A stretch of 10,000 bases of DNA from Penaeus vannamei (GCF_042767895.1 NC_091571.1:718724-728723); one strand, 5' to 3'; shown: positions 1 through 8,948, numbered from the stretch's first letter. The notes: generated by a model from the sequence alone, not told the origin. Numbers and translations are program-made.

Positions 1-665
1 TTCCTATCATATCCACAATTTCAATCTATATATTCTTCTCTCCGAGGAAAAGTTAGGAGAACAAGAATCCATTTAACACCTATTTTTTCCCCAGCACATT
101 TTTTTTTTCTTCTCCTACCTTCCTCACACACTCAAATGCAGTATATCAAAGAGGGGAGAGAGAGGGAAAGACGGAGCATTCCCAGCACATGACCAGCGGA
201 TCCAACTCTACCTCGCGATCAACCGTAATGTACGGATGATACGAATCTCTCCGAGGGAGCGAGAGCGTGCAGTTGCAAAGAGGGCAAAGCTGCATGTGAA
301 ACCCCGTCGCGTGCACACCTGGACGGGGAGATAAGGGGCGGAGATGAAAAGCGGAGATGAAGTGATACCGATGAATACATACGTACGTATACCCTCAACT
401 CTCTCCCTATACAAAAATCCATGTATATACTCGTATTGTCTATATGTTTGCTGTATTTACCTTTTAATCTGTCTGCAATATTACATTGTATCTGTTATTT
501 TGATTCCTACAGTATGAATGAGTGCTAAAGAGTTTATTTTGTGTATATGCCGCGAATTTTAGCCCTTAAGCAATTGGCATATCTTTCTCAATAACAGAAT
601 CGTGTTTTTATCTTTCTCAATTTTTTTTTCGATTTTCTCCCCTTATTCAGTTAATTACAACTACC
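1..665. other. Unique AT-rich sequence, no gene seen
   Basis: This stretch is mostly single-copy-looking, AT-rich DNA with a moderately GC- and CpG-bearing core at about 180-360. I see no convincing gene. Two overlapping minus-strand open frames of 67-68 codons (208-422) have no recognisable domain, no signal peptide and no splice context. Small structures include a T-run near 100-109, an 11-bp direct repeat (GCGGAGATGAA) at 338-348 and 351-361 with 13-bp spacing, and the self-complementary ACGTACGT near 380. No TATA/CCAAT arrangement was found on either strand. Confidence 0.6.
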
Positions 666-690
666 AAAAAAAAAAAAAAAAAAAAAAAAA
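666..690 (+). repeat. Poly(A) tract, 25 A
   Basis: An uninterrupted run of 25 adenines. It could be a mononucleotide microsatellite or the tail of a decayed retroposed element. I found no AATAAA just upstream and no clear target-site duplication around it, so a retroposon origin is not supported. Confidence 0.95.
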
Positions 691-777
691 TCAGAATATT
701 CCTGTCTTCCTTTTGAAATTTTCCCACTTGCGTTCGTGACACGGTTGTGCCAGCTGTCCGCTAATCGTTAACGTGTC

Positions 778-926
778 GACCAAATGCCAGTTCGACCATT
801 CAGCCGTGAGTCCATTAGGCTATTTGTCAGTCCCAGGACACGCCTTTCAGTAAAATATCCTCTGGGTCAACTATTCATCAATTAAATGTCCGTTCGGTCA
901 AATGGTCGTCAGTCAAATGTCCTGCG
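778..926. repeat. Decayed tandem repeat, 15-16 bp period
   Basis: Related words recur at regular spacing. GACC/GTCC/GTCA starts occur at 778, 794, 810 and 826 (exactly 16 bp apart), then at 866, and near-identical units follow at 882, 897 and 912 (15-bp steps). The best preserved units read approximately GTCAAATGGTCGTCA. The units at 842-865 are too degraded to recognise. The phase may reach back to about 746. This looks like an old minisatellite or the subterminal repeat zone of a DNA transposon. I see no terminal inverted repeats or transposase to decide between them. Confidence 0.6.
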
Positions 927-1000
927 ACGAAGAGCCGGTCCGAGAGCCCTTATCCGGATTGTAAAGGAACAGGTGGTCCTTCGCGCACGCCCTGTACTGT

Positions 1001-1023
1001 CTCTCACTCTCTCTCTCCCTCCC

Positions 1024-1088
<65 letters not shown>

Positions 1089-1100
1089 GTCTCTCCCTTC

Positions 1101-1181
<81 letters not shown>

Positions 1182-1225
1182 CTCCCTCTCTCTCTCTCTC
1201 GCTCTCCCTTCCTCTCTCTCTTTTT
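1001..1225. repeat. (CT)n microsatellite, interrupted
   Basis: A CT dinucleotide array with two long pure cores (1028-1082 and 1120-1179). They are separated by a 1083-1119 segment carrying regularly placed CTGTCT variants (G at 1083, 1089, 1107, 1113, 1119), then a more degraded CCT/CTT tail. The + strand frame through it gives a poly-Ser/Leu protein and the minus strand an Arg/Glu protein. Both are artefacts of a dinucleotide repeat that lacks stop codons. Confidence 0.97.
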
Positions 1226-1689
1226 GTACTGTTGTTATAACCATCATCAAATTTATCACAACAGTCTTTTTTCCTGTTTTCCTTATCAATATCATCACCA
1301 TTACATATGCCTCCAATTATGTGCCATTATCATTGCCTTTTTACTGTTATGATTATCTCATTTTCACAACTTTTAGCATTTCATGGATTGTTATTCTCAC
1401 GAGTCTTACCCTCTTCCTCATTATCATCATTGTCATCACCGTCATCGCAACTGTTAATTGTGGCATATGTTCATTACGACCCGACTCTCTTCTAAGAATA
1501 GAATATGACCAAAATATTTTGAGAATCATTATTCAGGCTCAAAATGAAAAGAGAAACTTATTACCAAAATAACCGAAACTTTTTTCGTATGCTTATGGCT
1601 TCGCTGAACAATTTCCCAATATTTTTTCTCAGTGTTACAATTTTTGCTTTCTGTGAACATCATTTGCATATTTTTTCCAATCATGTGCT
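1226..1689. other. Unique AT-rich sequence with scattered ATC triplets
   Basis: No gene is seen. The left part (1236-1450) carries scattered ATC/ATT/GTC triplets, such as ATCATCA and ATTATCATCATTGTCATC, which suggest an ancient edge of the triplet array that begins at 1690. The rest (1451-1689) is ordinary AT-rich DNA. A 20-25 bp segment at 1491-1515 resembles 2342-2361 on the far side of the triplet array. Confidence 0.6.
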
Positions 1690-1764
1690 TTTATCTTTAT
1701 CATTATTACTATCATTATTATTATTACCATTATCATTAGTATCACTATTATTATTATAATTATC

Positions 1765-1799
<35 letters not shown>

Positions 1800-1932
1800 T
1801 ATTATTATTACTATCATTATTATTATCATTATTATTGTTATTATCATTATTATCATTATTATCATTATTATTATTATTGTTTATTATCATCATCATTATT
1901 ATCATTATTATTATTATTATTATTATTTATTA

Positions 1933-1980
<48 letters not shown>

Positions 1981-2230
1981 GTATCATTATTATCATTATC
2001 ATCATCATTATTATTACAATCATTATGATCATTGTTATCATCATCACCATCATCATTGTTGTTATGATTGTTGTTATCATTATCATTATCATTATTATCA
2101 TCATCATTATTGTTGTTGTTGTTTTTGTTATTATTATTATTATTATCATTGTCTTTTTCAATATTGCTAGTTATTATTAAGATTATTACTATTACTACTA
2201 CTACTACTGCTATTATCATCATTATTGTTA
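1690..2230. repeat. (ATT/ATC)n triplet microsatellite
   Basis: About 540 bp of TTA and TCA triplets on the + strand, including a purer (ATT)n core around 1905-1980, with sporadic GTT, ACT and CTA variants. A small remnant (GATCATCATCATTATC) continues at 2260-2276. Reading frames through it give poly-Asn/Asp or poly-Ile/Met peptides on the minus strand, which I do not regard as genes. It is the reverse complement in type of the (AAT/GAT)n array at 7081-7690. Confidence 0.96.
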
Positions 2231-2276
2231 ATACACTGATATTCTCAGCATCAGTACCATGATCATCATCATTATC

Positions 2277-2654
2277 CAGTTTCTTGACATTTCACCGTTG
2301 TTCTCAATATAAGTCGCTTGATCGTGTTTTATTGTTATTTCTCTAAGAATATGAACAAAATTCTTTCATTTTTTCTGTTATTTGGACTTATTTTTCTTTA
2401 CCTCGTTATCACTTGGTTATTCAGTTAATAAATTCCTTTTATCAGTTGACAGTCTTTCCTCCTCTCCTTTTTTCCATTTGTATTTTCCATAAATTCCGAA
2501 AGAAATTTACATCATATACATTTTTGTCATGTGTGTACCAGAGGAAGAAGGGGAAGTACAAACACGGTCGTTTCTATTCTATAATATATGTTGATTCACT
2601 TAAGGGTCTTTTAGGGTCGTCTCTTTCGTCCTTATCCTAAAAAGGGCATGCTGG
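2277..2654. other. Unique AT-rich sequence, no gene seen
   Basis: Ordinary AT-rich DNA with several short T-runs. The one 75-codon + strand frame here (2413-2640) has no recognisable domain and no supporting splice or promoter signals. Nothing else is supported. Confidence 0.6.
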
Positions 2655-3228
2655 CTTTCCTTTCTGGGACTTCCCTGTCCCTTTTCCCACAATTCTCTTT
2701 CCCTCTCTTTTCTCTCCCTCTCCCTCTCCCTCCTGAATTATGTTTACGCCTTGTCTCTCCATCCCTCATTTTTTACCCATTTTTCCTACCCGTTTTATTT
2801 TCTTTCCTCCCTCTCGCTCTCTGTTTCTCTCTTCCCCTTCCACCTGCTCTGCGTTTACTTCACTCTCGTCTCCTTCCCCCTTCTCCTTCTCTTTTCAACC
2901 CTCTCACTCTTTCTCGCTTCTTTCTTCACCCTTCCCTTGTCGCCTCCTTCCTCACTCCTACTAGTTTATTTCCTCATCCTCCTCTCCCTCATTCCTTTCT
3001 CTCCAACTTCCCCTCATTTTCCTCTCCTTCTCTCCTCTTTCCCTACCCTCCTCTCCCTTCAGGGCCCCTCTCTCCTCACTCTCACTCCCTCTCGCCCACT
3101 TCCCCTGATTCCCCTCCTGTTTACCTTCCCTGTTTCCTTCCTCCCCCTTCAGCTCTCTCCCTCCCTCCTTGTCTCTCTCCCCAACTCCCTTTCCTCCCCT
3201 CCCCCTAAGCCCCTCCCCCCCTTCAGGT
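2655..3228. repeat. Polypyrimidine (C/T-rich) block
   Basis: About 570 bp that is overwhelmingly C and T on the + strand, with only scattered purines. It is built of irregular CTCCC, CTTCC, CCCTC and TCTCC words without a fixed period that I can recognise. Homopurine/homopyrimidine DNA of this length can form intramolecular triplexes (H-DNA) and often assembles poorly. Overlapping frames of 186 and 218 codons rich in Ser, Leu, Pro and Phe are composition artefacts. Confidence 0.9.

Positions 3229-3728
<500 letters not shown>

Positions 3729-3790
<62 letters not shown>
3729..3790. repeat. (GA)31 microsatellite
   Basis: A pure GA dinucleotide array of 62 bp, followed by a short GA-rich decay zone to about 3820. 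It is the only sizeable polypurine tract on the + strand in the left part of the window. Confidence 0.97.
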
Positions 3791-3794
<4 letters not shown>

Positions 3795-3971
3795 AGAAGA
3801 GAAAAGAATGAGAGATGGATGGGAGAGAGCATGTTGGGTCGAGTTAAAATTCGAAACTCATTCAGGTCCATGTTTTACAATAATGACTATTAGCTATTAT
3901 CGATATAAAATTTGTTTTGCAATTATGAAAGTTGGTACACGATATACCGGGATAAATATACACGCTTGAAT
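3791..3971. other. Unique AT-rich spacer
   Basis: About 180 bp of single-copy-looking AT-rich DNA between two compound microsatellites. No gene, promoter or RNA structure is recognised. Confidence 0.6.
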
Positions 3972-4024
3972 CCACACACACGCACACACACATATGTATA
4001 CACACACATATGTATATACACACA

Positions 4025-4106
<82 letters not shown>

Positions 4107-4148
4107 CATATACATCTATATACATATATACACATATATTCACACACA
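3972..4148. repeat. (CA)n with (TA)n tail
   Basis: CA dinucleotides interrupted by CATATGTATA (twice, near 3991 and 4008), CGCA and CAAACA. The array then passes into TA/TACA (about 4096-4140) and ends with CACACACA. The Thr/His and Cys/Val peptides on either strand are artefacts. Confidence 0.95.
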
Positions 4149-4233
4149 TGATCGGAAATCCTTTGGCAGCGCCCAGCGAGCGAGGGAAAAAGGGAAGCCC
4201 GCGCATAAATCCCACTTACATAAAATCAGCGAT

Positions 4234-4241
4234 CCAATCAG
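4234..4241 (+). promoter_or_regulatory. CCAAT box (NF-Y type)
   Basis: CCAATCAG matches the favoured NF-Y pentamer and its usual downstream context. It lies 67 bp upstream of the TATA box, a common arrangement in animal promoters. Function is inferred from this spacing only. Confidence 0.4.
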
Positions 4242-4300
4242 CATCCTTGTTAATAATATTGCACGAAGCCCATCAGCTGAGGCCGCCTCGATTTCCGGTT

Positions 4301-4307
4301 TATAAAA
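4301..4307 (+). promoter_or_regulatory. TATA box (TATAAAA)
   Basis: A consensus TATAAAA flanked by GC-rich DNA (GGTT upstream, CGCGTCCCGCCC downstream). A GC-rich flank is typical of working TATA boxes and makes this one stand out from the AT-rich background. A start would be expected around 4331-4335, where the sequence reads AACCAGA. I see no strong arthropod initiator (TCAGT). Confidence 0.45.
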
Positions 4308-4330
4308 CGCGTCCCGCCCACACTCCCTCG

Positions 4331-4407
4331 AACCAGACGGGCGAGGGGCGAGCACGAACCAGGGCTGCATGGAGCTGTACTTGCATGCATACAGGTACAA
4401 AGGAACG
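4331..4407 (+). other. Candidate first exon
   Basis: The segment between the predicted start and a splice donor. It contains one ATG (4369-4371) opening the reading MELYLHAYRYKGT, whose 13 codons end exactly at the splice boundary, giving a phase-0 intron. The ATG context is weak (T at -3, G at +4) and the peptide is not a signal peptide or known domain, so this may be pure 5' UTR with a small upstream ORF. If unspliced, the frame continues to a stop at about 30 codons. An alternative donor, ACAG/GTACAA, lies at 4394/4395. The identity of any downstream gene cannot be seen. Confidence 0.3.
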
Positions 4408-4413
4408 GTAAGT
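4408..4413 (+). other. Candidate 5' splice site (GTAAGT)
   Basis: AACG/GTAAGTG matches the full intron side of the animal donor consensus and has G at the last exon base. It sits about 75 bp beyond the predicted transcription start, a plausible first-exon length. No matching acceptor was identified with confidence inside this window. Confidence 0.4.
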
Positions 4414-4843
4414 GTTTGTTCATACGTGAGGGTACAGAGACACGTGAGGAAGTTTGCATGAAGATTTTATCAAATATCGTACCTAAAGTCAATAGATTTT
4501 CCCTTTTGTAACTGGGTAATGCCAAGCGGACGTAAGGAGAGGCAGTAAGGAGAAATATCTGTCCAAAAGACGAAGGAATTGGGGGGAAAAGAGTGCCATC
4601 TGAAACAGAAACTGAAACCGTAGTTGAGGGTAGCCTTAAGGAACGACGAGAAATCCCAGGGACATTGTTAAGGCCGTCAAAAACTTTTATAAATCTTTAT
4701 ATGGCCCCGAACAGGATTCTGAGGAAGTGAAACCAGAGAAAACCCGTAAACATTTATAAGAAAAATAATACTGGATAGAGAGTAAGAAATATTAAACGTA
4801 ATGATACTGTACCAGAAAACATGAAGGAAACATCTTTATCTAT
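4414..4843. other. Unique sequence, possible first-intron start
   Basis: Single-copy-looking DNA with no coding frame of note. It contains a CACGTG E-box (4441-4446), a 9-bp direct repeat GTAAGGAGA at 4532-4540 and 4545-4553, an ISRE-like triplet of GAAAC words (4602-4619), a second looser GAAA pair at 4729-4742, and a CArG-like CTTTATATGG at 4695-4704 next to a TATAAAT. These may be regulatory, but only the GAAAC array is a strong match to a known site class. Confidence 0.5.
4602..4619 (+). promoter_or_regulatory. ISRE/IRF-like element, triple GAAAC
   Basis: GAAACAGAAACTGAAACC has three GAAA cores at exactly 6-bp spacing (4602, 4608, 4614). The first twelve bases match the classical interferon-stimulated response element core GAAANNGAAACT. 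Known: IRF family proteins bind GAAA direct repeats spaced by two bases, and crustaceans have IRF-like factors with ISRE-like targets. Whether it acts here is inference. It lies about 270 bp downstream of the candidate start. Confidence 0.4.
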
Positions 4844-4913
4844 ACACACACACAAACACACACACACGAACACTCTCTCTCACACACACACACGCACACA
4901 CACACACACACAT

Positions 4914-4923
<10 letters not shown>
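4844..4923. repeat. (CA)n microsatellite, interrupted
   Basis: CA dinucleotides with interruptions (CAAACA, CGAACA, a short CTCTCTCT insert near 4873, CGCA, CATACA). It leads directly into the AT array that follows. Confidence 0.95.

Positions 4924-4997
<74 letters not shown>
4924..4997. repeat. (AT)37 microsatellite
   Basis: A 74-bp uninterrupted AT array. After a single GT step at 4998-4999 it continues as a shorter TATATATA run to about 5012. It is self-complementary and prone to slippage. Confidence 0.97.
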
Positions 4998-5012
<15 letters not shown>

Positions 5013-5190
5013 CACATATAGATAGATAGATATACATACATACATATATACATTTATATATAGATATGTAGCTAGATATATAGATAGACAGATATAAATA
5101 TATACATACATTCATAGATAAATATGTAGTTGGATATATAGATAGATATAAATACATACATACATTCATAGATAGATATGCAGATAGATC
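5013..5190. repeat. (GATA/TACA)n with 54-58 bp higher-order unit
   Basis: Tetranucleotides of GATA, TACA and TATA type are arranged in a longer repeat. ATATGTAG-type words fall at about 5064, 5122 and (as ATATGCAG) 5176, and an identical 18-bp word TACATACATTCATAGATA occurs at 5103 and 5157 (54 bp apart). About two and a half copies are visible. The longer unit is a duplicated block of tetranucleotides, not simple slippage of one motif. Confidence 0.85.
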
Positions 5191-5761
5191 TACACACAAA
5201 TGCGCGTGTGAGTAGCGTTTCCCAGAGCGACGGTGACTCGGCTTACATCCCACGAAACGAAGGGAGCGCCGGCGAGTCCACAGGGAAAATAGAGGCAAGA
5301 TAACCATCACACATGATTTGCAATGTTACTCTAATCGCTACAGATCTAAGAAAAAAATAATGCAATCTTCATCATGTTGCAGAGGATGATTGATTTTTTT
5401 TCTCGATTGCAAGATGGAATTAGGGCTGTTTAATAAGGTTTTACGTATAACAAAGGAAGGGTGATTAAGACTGCAGAAAACATGCAATTCCTGTTTTTTT
5501 GTTTGTTTGTTTTTTGACGGTTGTTAGACATAAATAACCATTATGCAATCAGATGTTTTGAAGATAAACCATGATGAAGCTTTTGTCTTTTCCTTCGTCT
5601 TCTTCTTGTTGATTTATGGAACTAATAAATACGTTAATGGCAATTAAAAGAGGCAGATTGATAAAGAGAGATACAGAGACACGAAGAGGATGGGAGAGAG
5701 AGAGAAATTCTTTTATTCCAGTTTTTCTTTTCATTTTTTTTTCCTACTCGTTTCCATCTTT
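5191..5761. other. Unique sequence, no gene seen
   Basis: The left end (5195-5290) is GC- and CpG-rich, with TGACTCGGC (5234-5242) partly complementary to GCGAGTC (5272-5278). The rest is AT-rich, with T-runs and a TTTG triplicate near 5490-5514. That T-rich stretch followed by TTGTTAG (to about 5527) looks vaguely like a 3' splice site, but no coding sequence follows. A minus-strand open frame through 5199-5310 joins repeat-derived Tyr/Ile sequence and has no recognisable domain. Confidence 0.55.
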
Positions 5762-5857
5762 TCGCTCTCCCCACTCCTCTCACTCTCTCTTTCTCTCTTT
5801 CTCTGTTTTTTCTCTCTCGTAAGAACACACACACACACTCTCCATCTCCCCCCCCCC

Positions 5858-5905
<48 letters not shown>
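5762..5905. repeat. (CT)n microsatellite with CA and poly(C) inserts
   Basis: A CT-rich tract interrupted by a (CA)n stretch (5824-5838) and a run of 11 C (5848-5858). It ends in a purer CT core (5864-5905). It faces the long GA tract on the other side of a spacer of about 95 bp. Confidence 0.95.
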
Positions 5906-5906
<1 letters not shown>

Positions 5907-5999
5907 ACATCCTTTCGCGACTGCTCTCCTTCATTAACAAGTCTCAGTAAGTCCATATTCCATAGAGGTCTGAAAGGCAATCCATTCTGAATGAGACAG
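5906..5999. other. Spacer between opposed CT and GA tracts
   Basis: About 94 bp of ordinary sequence. It includes a weak GTAAGT (5947-5952), preceded by A instead of G, so I do not call a splice donor. The + strand switches from pyrimidine-rich to purine-rich tracts across this segment. Confidence 0.6.
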
Positions 6000-6414
<415 letters not shown>

Positions 6415-6417
<3 letters not shown>

Positions 6418-6690
6418 CCGATCAAAATTATTCGTTTGTTTCATTTAAAATTGAAATGCATCATTTGTTCTCATTTCATGTTAATTACCATGGATAGAAA
6501 AAGGAAACGGAATTGTATATATATGTATATCAATAGGATTGATATGGGAATAGAAATATATATTCACTAGCTCAGTATCAATAATTCTTCAACAGATATA
6601 TTACATTGTCAGTGCAATTGAAAAAAATCCCCAGCAGAGGCTGATTGGAACTTTTTAATTGGATAAATTAGACTTTATAGAACGGTATGA
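6415..6690. other. Unique AT-rich sequence
   Basis: About 275 bp of single-copy-looking DNA without a recognisable gene, RNA or promoter arrangement. Confidence 0.6.
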
Positions 6691-6767
6691 GTGTGTGTTT
6701 GTGTGTGTGTCTGTTTGTGCGTGTAGATACTTTAAGGCATTTCTATCTATCTATCTGTCTATCTGTC
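6691..6767. repeat. (TG)n and (CTAT)n short repeats
   Basis: A TG-rich stretch (6691-6724, interrupted by TTTG and CTG) is followed by a short spacer and (CTAT/CTGT)6 at 6743-6766. The TG stretch is complementary to the CA array that starts about 55 bp further on. Confidence 0.9.
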
Positions 6768-6778
6768 CACAATTTATG

Positions 6779-7080
<302 letters not shown>

Positions 7081-7690
7081 ATGGTAACCATGATAGCAAT
7101 AACAGTTGTGATGATCCGGATAATGATAATAATGATAGTGGTAACGATGATAGGTAATAAAATTAACATTATTAACAATAATGATCATGATCACTATCAT
7201 AATGATAATGATGATGATGATAATTATAATGATAATAGTAATTATAATAACAATAACAAGAAAGATGGTAATAATGGTGTTAGTGATAATGATAACAGTG
7301 ATAATAATATCATCAATAACAATAATAATCTTAATCATGATAATGGTAATAAAGAATATGAAGATGGTGATGTAAATGATGATAATTATAATGATAATGA
7401 TAATAATAATAACGATAATGATAATGATAATGACAACAATAGTGATAAGGACGATAATAATAGCAATGATAATAACAATAATAATGACAATAACAATGAC
7501 AATAATGATAATAATAATGAGAATTATAACAATGATGATGATATTAATAACAATTATAGTAATACTGATACCAATGATGATTATGATAATAATTGTGGTG
7601 ATGTTGATAGTTATGATGATAGTGCATATTGTGACGAAGAAAACTCAAGAACACCAACAAGAACAACAAGAATATCAACAATGAAAAGCA
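7081..7690. repeat. (AAT/GAT)n triplet microsatellite
   Basis: About 600 bp of AAT, GAT, AAC and GAC triplets on the + strand, with scattered GGT and AGT variants. Two of the three + frames lack stops for this motif. That explains a 214-codon Asn/Asp-rich frame (7081-7725) and a parallel Ile/Met-rich one. The protein has no non-repetitive domain apart from a short Thr/Lys-rich tail, so I do not call it a gene. The array is the reverse-complement counterpart of 1690-2230. Confidence 0.95.
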
Positions 7691-7749
7691 CAATGATAAT
7701 GATAAAAGCAAAAATAAAAAAGTAAAATAGATGGTCAAAAATACTATGC

Positions 7750-8008
7750 AAAGAAGAAGAAAAAGAAGAAGGAAGAGGAAAAATGGAAAGAGGAGAAGAA
7801 GCAGAAAAAGAATGAGGAGGAAGAAGAAGAAGGAGGAGGAGGAGGAACACAGGAAGCAGAAAAAGGAGAAGGTGGAGGGGGAACAAAAGAAGAAAGAAGG
7901 AGATTGAGGAGAAGAAGAAGAAGAAAATGACAATACTGATGAAGGACAAGAAGAAAAAAAGAACAAGAAGGTGAAAGAGACAAAGAAGAAGAAAGAAGAC
8001 AGAAAAAT
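7750..8008. repeat. GAA/GGA-rich polypurine tract
   Basis: About 260 bp of almost pure purine on the + strand. It is dominated by GAA and AAG triplets with GGA-rich patches (for example GGAGGAGGAGGAGG near 7832). Long GAA-type homopurine DNA can adopt triplex structure. The minus-strand Ser/Phe/Leu-rich frames are artefacts. Confidence 0.92.
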
Positions 8009-8205
8009 GATCTCTCTCTCTCCCTTTCCGCACAATTCAAGGAAGTCCTCGAGCCTTGGAGGATGTACTTGGAGATTCCTCGGCGACCTACTCTAATTAC
8101 CGGTCCCGCTTGAGCGTCGACTCGAGTGACAGCCCGGCGCTCGAGTGTGACGTTCTCGCGCGCTTGTTGATGAGGATTTCCTGCGCTTTGACTAATGACG
8201 CGAAG
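8009..8205. other. CpG-rich single-copy island
   Basis: A short GC-rich segment wedged between two polypurine repeats. By my count about 18 CpG dinucleotides lie in 8041-8200, about what the base composition predicts or more, in contrast to the flanks. It holds three CTCGAG hexamers (8048, 8121, 8140), a CRE-like TGACGTT (8148-8154) and an AP-1-like TGACTAA near 8190. A + strand frame is open from 8011 and gives a mixed-composition peptide including SVDSSDSPALECDVLARLL. It is preceded by a CT tract and an AG, as a splice acceptor would be. I see no downstream donor, and the minus strand is also open. It could be an exon or an enhancer or promoter fragment. Confidence 0.45.
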
Positions 8206-8948
8206 GAGCAGGGGGGGTGGAGGGGGAGAGGTGGGGGATGGGTGGGGGAAGGGGGTAGAGGGAGATTGGTGGGGAGGGGAGGGGGTGGAGGGGAGAGGCA
8301 GGGGAAGGATGGAGGGAGGGGTGGGGTGGAGGGGGAGAAGCAGGGGAGGGGTGGGGGGTGGAGGGGGATTGATAGGGGAGGGTTGGGGTGAAGGGGGAGA
8401 GGTAGGGGGAGGGTGGGGGTGGAGGGGGATAGGTAGGGGAGGGGTGGGGTGGAGGAGGAGAGGCAGGGTAGGAGATGGGGTGAAGGGGGAGAGGTAGGGG
8501 AGGGGTGGGGGTGGACGGGGGATAGGTAGGGGAGGGGTGGGGTGGAGGGGCATAGGTAGGGGAGAGGTGGGGGAGGGGGATGAGGGGTGGGGGTGGAGGG
8601 GGAGAGGTAGGGAGGAGAGGGGGTGGAGGGGGTGGTAGGGAGTAGGGGAGGGAGGGTGGAAGGGAGAGGTAGGGAGGAGAGGGGTGGGGATGGAGGGGAT
8701 AGGCAGGGGAGGGATGGGGAGGGGAGGGGGTGGGGTGGAGGGGAGAGGTAGGGGAGGGGTGGTGTGGAGGGGGAGAGGTAGGGGATGGGGGTGATGTAGG
8801 GCGGGGGACTAGTGGTGTAAGGGGAGGTAAGAGAAGGGGGAGGCTAGGTTTGGAGGGGTGAGCAGGGGATGGGGGAAGGTGGGGATGAAGGGGAGGGTAG
8901 GGGGAAGCGGGGGTTGTAGAAAAGGGGTGGGTTGGAGGAGGAGGTTGA
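8206..8948. repeat. G-rich minisatellite, about 31 bp period
   Basis: About 740 bp of G-rich repeat with the core GAGAGGTAGGGGAGGGGTGG. The GGTAGG/GGCAGG landmark falls at about 8401, 8432, 8462, 8493, 8525 and 8555 (steps of 30-32 bp), with earlier copies at about 8297, 8339 and 8370 and later ones at 8606, 8668, 8702, 8747 and 8777. The edges are degenerate. Every unit carries several GGGG runs, so the + strand has many potential G-quadruplexes. The 269- and 272-codon Pro-rich frames on the minus strand simply read this repeat and are not called as genes. Confidence 0.93.

Larger units (their letters stand above)
4149..4330 (+). promoter_or_regulatory. Candidate RNA polymerase II promoter region
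   Basis: Seen: a CpG-bearing single-copy stretch between microsatellites with a CCAAT box in its full CCAATCAG form (4234-4241), a palindromic CAGCTG E-box (4274-4279), a TATAAAA box (4301-4307) and a CCCGCCC GC-box-like word (4313-4319, between the TATA box and the expected start). Known: TATA boxes lie about 30 bp and CCAAT boxes roughly 60-100 bp upstream of the start. Here a start at about 4331-4335 would place them near -30 and -97. Inferred: a TATA-type promoter reading rightward. No coding region or transcript evidence confirms it, and chance motif co-occurrence cannot be excluded. Confidence 0.45.

Noticed and set aside
208..422. Two minus-strand open frames of 67-68 codons
   Set aside because: They overlap each other in different frames, have no recognisable domain and lack promoter or splice signals.
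786..800. GTTCGACC resembling a pol III B-box, hinting at a tRNA-derived SINE
   Set aside because: It is one unit of the 16-bp repeat, lacks the conserved final C and has no A-box upstream. The poly(A) run lies on the wrong side for a + strand SINE.
886..1572. A 228-codon Ser/Leu-rich + strand open frame
   Set aside because: Its core is the (CT)n microsatellite, and its ends are unrelated low-complexity sequence.
4320..4345. A tRNA B-box-like word (GGTTCGAGGG) on the minus strand
   Set aside because: The flanking bases do not pair as a T-arm stem and no A-box or acceptor stem is found at tRNA spacing.
5491..5527. A T-rich tract ending in TTGTTAG, like a 3' splice site
   Set aside because: No open coding sequence or conserved exon follows. 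T-runs of this type are common in the local AT-rich background.
7081..7725. A 214-codon Asn/Asp-rich + strand open frame
   Set aside because: It is the direct reading of AAT/GAT triplets. The parallel frame (Ile/Met) is also open, and there is no non-repetitive domain, promoter or splice context.
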